Source of the DNA: Prevotella sp.
Lineage (GTDB): Bacteria > Bacteroidota > Bacteroidia > Bacteroidales > Bacteroidaceae
Direction: 5' to 3'
Length of the DNA stretch: 35,045 nt
Assembly (NCBI GenBank): GCA_017477435.1
Contig: JAFUVV010000013.1
Coordinates: 1-35,045 of the forward strand
Shown: in pieces, positions 31,048 through 35,045 of the stretch
Position numbering within the stretch: position 1 is the first letter of the stretch
How the letters are laid out: every line of letters starts with the position of its first letter
Program-made: the position numbers and the translations under genes
The notes under the pieces: generated by a model
The model's input: only the letters and a program-made list of their open reading frames with translations
The model's database searches: none
Told to the model about the DNA's origin: nothing

Positions 31048-31695
31048 ATGAGGAAATCTATATTAGCATTTCTCGCTGTTGTTGCAGTTATGAGCATCTG
31101 CTCCTGCCGTCATCATGAGACGTATGCCGAGCAGAAGGAGAAAGAGCGTTCGGCCATCAACAGGTATATCGCCGACTCGGTGGTGAACGTGATAACAGAG
31201 GAGGAGTTTGTCAGCAATGGCTACGTGACCGATTTGTCGCGCAACGAGTTTGTGCTCTTCGAAAGCACCGGTGTCTACATGCAGATTGTGCGTCATGGTT
31301 GCGGCGAAAAGATAAAGGACGGTGAGACGGCTACTGTGCTCTGTCGCTTCACTGAGCGCAACCTGATGACCGACTCGCTGCAGCTGTCGAACGAGGTGCT
31401 CGTGTGGGGATCGATTGTCGACAAGATGACGGTGAAGAACACGTCGGGCACGTTCACTGCGTCGTTCCTCGTGAACAACAGTCTGATGTGGCTCGTCTAT
31501 GGCTCGCCGACAAACACGGCAGTGCCTGCAGGATGGCTCGTCCCGTTGTCATACATCAACGTCGGACGACCGCAGAAGGAAGGCGACGAAGTGGCGAAAG
31601 TCAGGCTCATCGTTCCTCACAGCCAAGGTCATAAGCATGCCACGCAGAGCGTGTATCCGTGCCTTTACGACGTCACTTACGAGCGTGGACGGTAG
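31048..31695 (+). CDS. DUF4827 family lipoprotein
   Basis: The 215-residue protein has a lipoprotein signal (MRKSILAFLAVVAVMSICSC; lipobox near SICSC). The later part (GEKIKDGETATVLCRFTERNL, TKNTSGTF-like strands, VPAGWLVPLSYINVGRP) resembles the FKBP-like fold expected for DUF4827, but the peptidyl-prolyl isomerase active-site pattern is not clear, so activity is uncertain. It should sit at the periplasmic or outer-membrane surface. It lies between nrnA and glmM on the same strand. Confidence 0.85.
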   Translation: MRKSILAFLAVVAVMSICSCRHHETYAEQKEKERSAINRYIADSVVNVITEEEFVSNGYVTDLSRNEFVLFESTGVYMQIVRHGCGEKIKDGETATVLCRFTERNLMTDSLQLSNEVLVWGSIVDKMTVKNTSGTFTASFLVNNSLMWLVYGSPTNTAVPAGWLVPLSYINVGRPQKEGDEVAKVRLIVPHSQGHKHATQSVYPCLYDVTYERGR

Positions 31696-31760
31696 TATCC
31701 CTACAGGCTATTTATGCATGTTGTCGTGAAATGACTACATGTTAATGTTTGTCATCTTAG

Positions 31761-31790
31761 CTTTTAACATTTAACTCCTTAACTTTTTAA
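31761..31790 (+). repeat. degenerate 7/8-bp tract before glmM
   Basis: Units CTTTTAA, CATTTAA, CTCCTTAA, CTTTTTAA end 9 bp before the glmM start. It belongs to the same class as the tracts after stop codons elsewhere. Confidence 0.6.
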
Positions 31791-31799
31791 CATAACCAC

Positions 31800-33209
31800 A
31801 TGTCTCTGATAAAATCGATTTCGGGTATCAGGGGTACTATCGGCGGCCATGCCGGTGACACCCTCAATCCTTTGGATATAGTGAAGTTTACGTCGGCCTA
31901 TGCAGCCTTCATCCGTTCTACGACCCCCGCTGGCTCGGGACGCATTGTCGTGGGCCGCGATGCTCGCATCTCCGGCGAGATGGTGAAGAACGTTGTCTGC
32001 GGTACGCTGATGGGGATGGGCTTCGATGTCGTCAACATCGGGCTTGCCACCACGCCTACCACCGAACTCGCCGTGCGCATGGCTGGTGCCGACGGCGGTA
32101 TAATCATCACTGCCAGCCATAATCCGCGCCACTGGAACGCACTGAAGCTGCTCAACGCTGAGGGCGAGTTTCTCACAAAAGCCGACGGCGAACAGGTGCT
32201 CCGGCTGGCCGAGGCCGAGGAGTTTGAATATGCCGACGTCGACGGTCTGGGAAAATATTGCGAAGACAACAGCTTCGACCAGCGTCATATTGATAGCGTG
32301 CTCGCACTCAGTCTTGTTGATACCGAGGCCATCCGCGCTGCGAAATATCGCGTGTGTGTCGATGCCATCAACTCGGTAGGCGGAGTGATACTGCCGAAGT
32401 TGCTCGACGAACTCGGAGTGGAGTATAAGATGCTGAACGGTACTCCCAACGGCGATTTTGCCCACAACCCCGAACCTCTTGAGAAGAATCTGCAGGGCAT
32501 CATGGACGAGATGCGCAGCGGGAAGTACGACCTGGGCATCGTTGTCGATCCCGATGTCGACCGTCTGGCGTTCATCTGCGAGGACGGCCGCATGTTTGGA
32601 GAAGAATACACACTCGTCAGTGTTGCCGACTATGTGCTCTCGAGCATGAAGGCTCAGGGCGCTGAAGCGAATCGGCTGAATACTGTCAGCAATCTCAGCA
32701 GCACGCGTGCCCTTCGCGACATCACCTCCCGCTATGGCGGTACATACACGGCAGCTGCCGTGGGCGAGGTGAACGTGACGACGAAGATGAAGGAAGTGGG
32801 TGCTGTGATTGGCGGCGAGGGCAACGGCGGAGTGATCTATCCGGAGAGCCACTACGGCCGCGATGCACTTGTGGGAATAGCATTGTTCCTTAGTAATCTG
32901 TCGCACAAAGGATTGAAGGTCAGCCAGCTGCGGGCCACCTATCCCGACTATTTCATTGCAAAGAACCGCGTCGATCTGACTCCCGAAGTGGATGTCGACG
33001 CAATATTGGCCCGTGTGAAAGAGATTTACAAGGACGAGCAGGTGAACGATATCGACGGAGTGAAGATTGACTTCCCCGACAAGTGGGTGCACCTTCGCAA
33101 GTCTAACACAGAGCCTATCATCCGTGTCTACAGTGAAGCGTCGACGATGGCTAAGGCAGATGCGCTGGGCAAGCGAATCATGCAGGTGATCGAAGAGTGT
33201 GCCTTGTAG
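31800..33209 (+). CDS. glmM: phosphoglucosamine mutase
   Basis: The 469-residue phosphohexomutase has the phosphoserine loop TASHNPRHWNALK (S106), the metal-binding DPDVDRLAF (about 246-254) and the phosphate-binding SNTEPIIRVYSEA near the C-terminus (about 436-448). GlmM converts glucosamine-6-phosphate to glucosamine-1-phosphate for UDP-GlcNAc and hence peptidoglycan and lipid A. The family also includes phosphomannomutases, so specificity is inferred from similarity and its place after nrnA and DUF4827. Palindrome array 4 starts 2 bp after the stop codon, so its 3' UTR would carry the array. Confidence 0.88.
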   Translation: MSLIKSISGIRGTIGGHAGDTLNPLDIVKFTSAYAAFIRSTTPAGSGRIVVGRDARISGEMVKNVVCGTLMGMGFDVVNIGLATTPTTELAVRMAGADGGIIITASHNPRHWNALKLLNAEGEFLTKADGEQVLRLAEAEEFEYADVDGLGKYCEDNSFDQRHIDSVLALSLVDTEAIRAAKYRVCVDAINSVGGVILPKLLDELGVEYKMLNGTPNGDFAHNPEPLEKNLQGIMDEMRSGKYDLGIVVDPDVDRLAFICEDGRMFGEEYTLVSVADYVLSSMKAQGAEANRLNTVSNLSSTRALRDITSRYGGTYTAAAVGEVNVTTKMKEVGAVIGGEGNGGVIYPESHYGRDALVGIALFLSNLSHKGLKVSQLRATYPDYFIAKNRVDLTPEVDVDAILARVKEIYKDEQVNDIDGVKIDFPDKWVHLRKSNTEPIIRVYSEASTMAKADALGKRIMQVIEECAL

Positions 33210-33211
33210 GC

Positions 33212-33296
33212 AGTACGTGGGCTATGTACTGTGAGTACATGGGCTTTGTACTGCGAGTACAAGAACGTCCGACTGAGGGTACATGGGCTTTGTACT
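33212..33296 (+). repeat. 22-bp-period palindrome array 4
   Basis: Four units start at 33212, 33234, 33256 and 33278, exactly 22 bp apart. Arms are AGTACG/TGTACT, AGTACA/TGTACT, AGTACA/CCGACT (degenerate) and GGTACA/TGTACT; three centres are TGGGCTT or TGGGCTA. The period survives despite the decayed third right arm. The array begins 2 bp after the glmM stop and lies before the shared terminator. Confidence 0.93.
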
Positions 33297-33348
33297 GAAG
33301 TCAAGATTGGCTGAAGGCGATTCTTGTTGTTGTCTTCATTCAAATATA

Positions 33349-33386
33349 AAAGTCTGCTAAGGATTTCCTTGGCAGACTTTCTTTTT
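33349..33386. terminator. bidirectional terminator between glmM and the deacetylase gene
   Basis: AAAGTCTGCTAAGG (33349-33362) pairs with CCTTGGCAGACTTT (33367-33380), one wobble, loop ATTT, then CTTTTTG. A-rich sequence on the left gives U residues on the other strand, fitting the convergent genes. Confidence 0.88.
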
Positions 33387-33404
33387 GTCTTTTCGTATTT
33401 AGTT

Positions 33405-34016
33405 TCATTCTATTCTCTTGAACTCGTAGCCTTCTCCTCGCAGCCATTCTATCGCCTCGGGCAGTGCTGTGCGCAGTTTGTCGATGCTTTTCAGCGAGTC
33501 GTGGAAGGTGAGGATCGATCCGTTGCGTGTGTATCGCTTCACGTTTTTCACCACGTCGTCGGCGTTGAGGAGTTTTGAATAGTCGCGTGTTACGACGTCC
33601 CACATCACGACGCGGTAGTACTTGCTCAGCCAGTAGTACACGCTGTGTCGCAGCCATCCGTGGGGTGGGCGGAAGAGGTGGGCGTGGATGAGCTCGTTGG
33701 CCTGATAGGTGTTGATGATATAGGTGGTGGTCCAGTGCTTGAACGAGCCGAGGTGGTTCATCGTGTGGTTGCCCACCTGATGGCCTTCGGCTTTTATGCG
33801 CTCGAAAATCTCGGGATGCTTTCTGACGTTGTCGCCCACGACGAAGAACGTAGCCTTTATGCCATATCGTGCGAGTACGTCGAGTATGAACGGCGTTGCT
33901 TCGGGTATAGGCCCGTCGTCGAAGGTCAGGTAGACTGCCTTCTCATCGGGGTTCATCCGCCATGTGGCATGGGGGTAGAGCCATCGGAGCCATCGGGCTG
34001 GTTGTTCTACTAGCAT
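33405..34016 (-). CDS. polysaccharide deacetylase family protein (CE4/NodB)
   Basis: The 203-residue protein is close to a bare NodB domain, starting MLVEQPARWLRWLYPHATWR. The metal-binding and catalytic motif VYLTFDDGPIPEA (about 28-40, Asp pair 33-34), GNHTMNH (second metal motif), RPPHGWLR and SILTFHDSLKS are present, so all five CE4 motif regions can be seen. Members remove acetyl groups from N-acetylglucosamine in peptidoglycan or other glycans. No signal peptide is obvious. The start codon overlaps the stop of the upstream DUF2723 gene by one base (TAATG), so translation is likely coupled. Confidence 0.9.
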   Translation of the reverse strand: MLVEQPARWLRWLYPHATWRMNPDEKAVYLTFDDGPIPEATPFILDVLARYGIKATFFVVGDNVRKHPEIFERIKAEGHQVGNHTMNHLGSFKHWTTTYIINTYQANELIHAHLFRPPHGWLRHSVYYWLSKYYRVVMWDVVTRDYSKLLNADDVVKNVKRYTRNGSILTFHDSLKSIDKLRTALPEAIEWLRGEGYEFKRIE

Positions 34017-35045
34017 TATTCTTCGTCGCTGACGTATCCTCCGCGCTGCTGATAAGCGAGGGAATAGCGGTTTATCTCGTCGGTGCGTTTCTCGGCAGTG
34101 GCTTCGTCGATGGTTGCGCAGACGCGGTTTATCTCGAACATGATGCGCAGGTTCTCGAGGTATCCGCGCTGTGAGAGTCCGAAGCCGTTGTCGTTTACGT
34201 GGATGTACCAGTCAATGTACTGCTTGGAGTTGTTGTAGATGGCGTCGATGTATCGCTTTGCATTCTCCTTGTCGCCAATCTTCACGTAGGTCCATGCAAA
34301 TTCTATTCCTCCGATGTAGCTTATCGGGAGGTTGTATTCGGGGAACACCTCTTCTGCTTTCTTGAGCACATTCTTGCATCTGACGGTGTCGCCTTTGTCG
34401 GCCAGTGCCGATGCCAGTTGCGACAGCAGGTGCTGGTGGGTGTAGCACATGCGTCGTACGGTCTCGTCGAGGTATACACCGTGCTTGTCGAGCCCGCCCC
34501 ACTTGTAGCGGTTCATCACGTTGTCGTAGACTTTGTCGACGTCGAATGTCATGTCTGAGTTGCCTTTCGTGGTGAACGGAGTGATGCGGTTGGCGAGTCC
34601 TTCCTTTATGAAGTTGTCGCCCAGGTTCATGTAGTTGCTTTCTCCCACGGTGGTGGCGACGTAGATGGGGCGCACCCAGTTGCTCTCAGAGATGAGTTCG
34701 AGCATCATGAGGTCGTTCTTTCCGAGGAAGCTGCGGCCTTTGAGCGAGATGACCATCTTGTCGGGGATGCTGTCGCCGGGGAGCTTCATGCCGCTCTTGC
34801 GCACGGCGTCCTTGTCGATTGTCATGAAGAGGGTGTCGGTCGGGATGACGTGGAGGGTCTCGTCTTCGGAGCGTACCCAGTACTTCAGTATGTTCTTCAG
34901 TTCGAAGGGTTCCTTTCCGAATTGGGCTTCTGCCTTTGTCTTATTTTCGGCATAGAATTCGAGTACCTGCTTCTTGAGCGACGGGTTTATGCGTACAAAC
35001 TCGTTTGTTCCGGCGCAGTAGTCTATTCTTGGCCACGAGATGGGC
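34016..35045 (-). CDS. DUF2723 family membrane protein, C-terminal part (cut by window edge)
   Basis: The frame is open from the window end, where it reads PISWPRIDYCAGTNEFVRIN, to the stop at 34016; the true start lies outside. The visible 342 residues are the soluble C-terminal part of a DUF2723 protein: SDTLFM-type strand region, GRSFLGKNDLMMLELISESNWVRPIY (about 100-125 of the visible part), then TPR-like helices. DUF2723 proteins carry an N-terminal multi-pass domain similar to protein O-mannosyltransferases, which is not in the window. It is transcribed into the deacetylase gene, suggesting a joint role in cell-surface glycans. Confidence 0.85.
   Translation of the reverse strand, partial: PISWPRIDYCAGTNEFVRINPSLKKQVLEFYAENKTKAEAQFGKEPFELKNILKYWVRSEDETLHVIPTDTLFMTIDKDAVRKSGMKLPGDSIPDKMVISLKGRSFLGKNDLMMLELISESNWVRPIYVATTVGESNYMNLGDNFIKEGLANRITPFTTKGNSDMTFDVDKVYDNVMNRYKWGGLDKHGVYLDETVRRMCYTHQHLLSQLASALADKGDTVRCKNVLKKAEEVFPEYNLPISYIGGIEFAWTYVKIGDKENAKRYIDAIYNNSKQYIDWYIHVNDNGFGLSQRGYLENLRIMFEINRVCATIDEATAEKRTDEINRYSLAYQQRGGYVSDEE

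Overview
The window looks like a chromosomal segment of a Bacteroidales bacterium, most likely Prevotellaceae-like. The evidence is Bacteroidetes-type promoters (TTTG, 19-20 bp, then TAnnTTTG) before several genes, families largely confined to that phylum (DUF4199, DUF6452, DUF6048, DUF4827, TamL lipoprotein, TPR hybrid histidine kinase/AraC), few Shine-Dalgarno sequences, and gut/rumen-type glycan genes. No prophage, integrase, transposase or CRISPR array is visible.

Layout. (1) 60-4616, + strand: DUF4199 membrane protein, GT2 glycosyltransferase, DUF6452 lipoprotein, DUF6048 protein and ApbE flavin transferase packed as an operon, then a Crp/Fnr regulator. (2) 4678-4765: a nested, probably bidirectional terminator. 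(3) 4784-9408, - strand: a four-gene operon (unknown secreted protein, secreted ADP-ribosylglycohydrolase-like protein, ribokinase, GRP-type sugar transporter) behind a well-formed promoter, apparently for ribose or ribosyl compounds. (4) 9430-10195: a repeat-rich spacer, then SRP RNA and tRNA-Thr(TGT) on the - strand. (5) 10286-12196, - strand: secreted GH63/MGH1-like glycosidase. (6) 12384-14911, + strand: initiator-type tRNA-Met, TetR regulator with two candidate operators, fabG, RluA-type pseudouridine synthase. (7) 14964-17879: TPR hybrid sensor kinase/AraC regulator. (8) 18246-25332: tamB and tamL overlapping by 26 bp, an envelope biogenesis pair. (9) 25392-27907: secreted GH76 and CE15 with ATGA overlap. 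(10) 28098-29009 nucleotidyltransferase; 29155-29448 (-) zinc-ribbon protein. (11) 29892-33209: nrnA, DUF4827 lipoprotein, glmM. (12) 33405-35045, - strand: polysaccharide deacetylase and the truncated DUF2723 gene upstream of it.

The most unusual element is a family of four intergenic arrays (9624-9720, 17981-18065, 29560-29644, 33212-33296). Each has four copies of a 19-bp interrupted palindrome, AGTACA-N7-TGTACT, at an exact 22-bp period (two helical turns). The arms are nearly invariant while the 7-bp centre varies and is directional (TGGGCTT or its complement AAGCCCA is commonest). I cannot assign them to any named repeat family.

A second repeat class is degenerate tandem repeats of 7 or 8 bp that often begin on or directly after stop codons (630, 1691, 25330, 27906). 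A related 104-bp block lies in frame inside tamL. Of the gene-free stretches over 300 bp, 9430-9979 holds a promoter, a decayed promoter copy, array 1, a long hairpin, a tRNA 3'-end copy and a terminator, with nothing seen at 9551-9620. 12197-12702 holds tRNA-Met, promoters and the TetR operators. 17880-18245 holds a hairpin, array 2, octamers and the tamB promoter. 29449-29891 holds array 3 and the nrnA promoter and leader.
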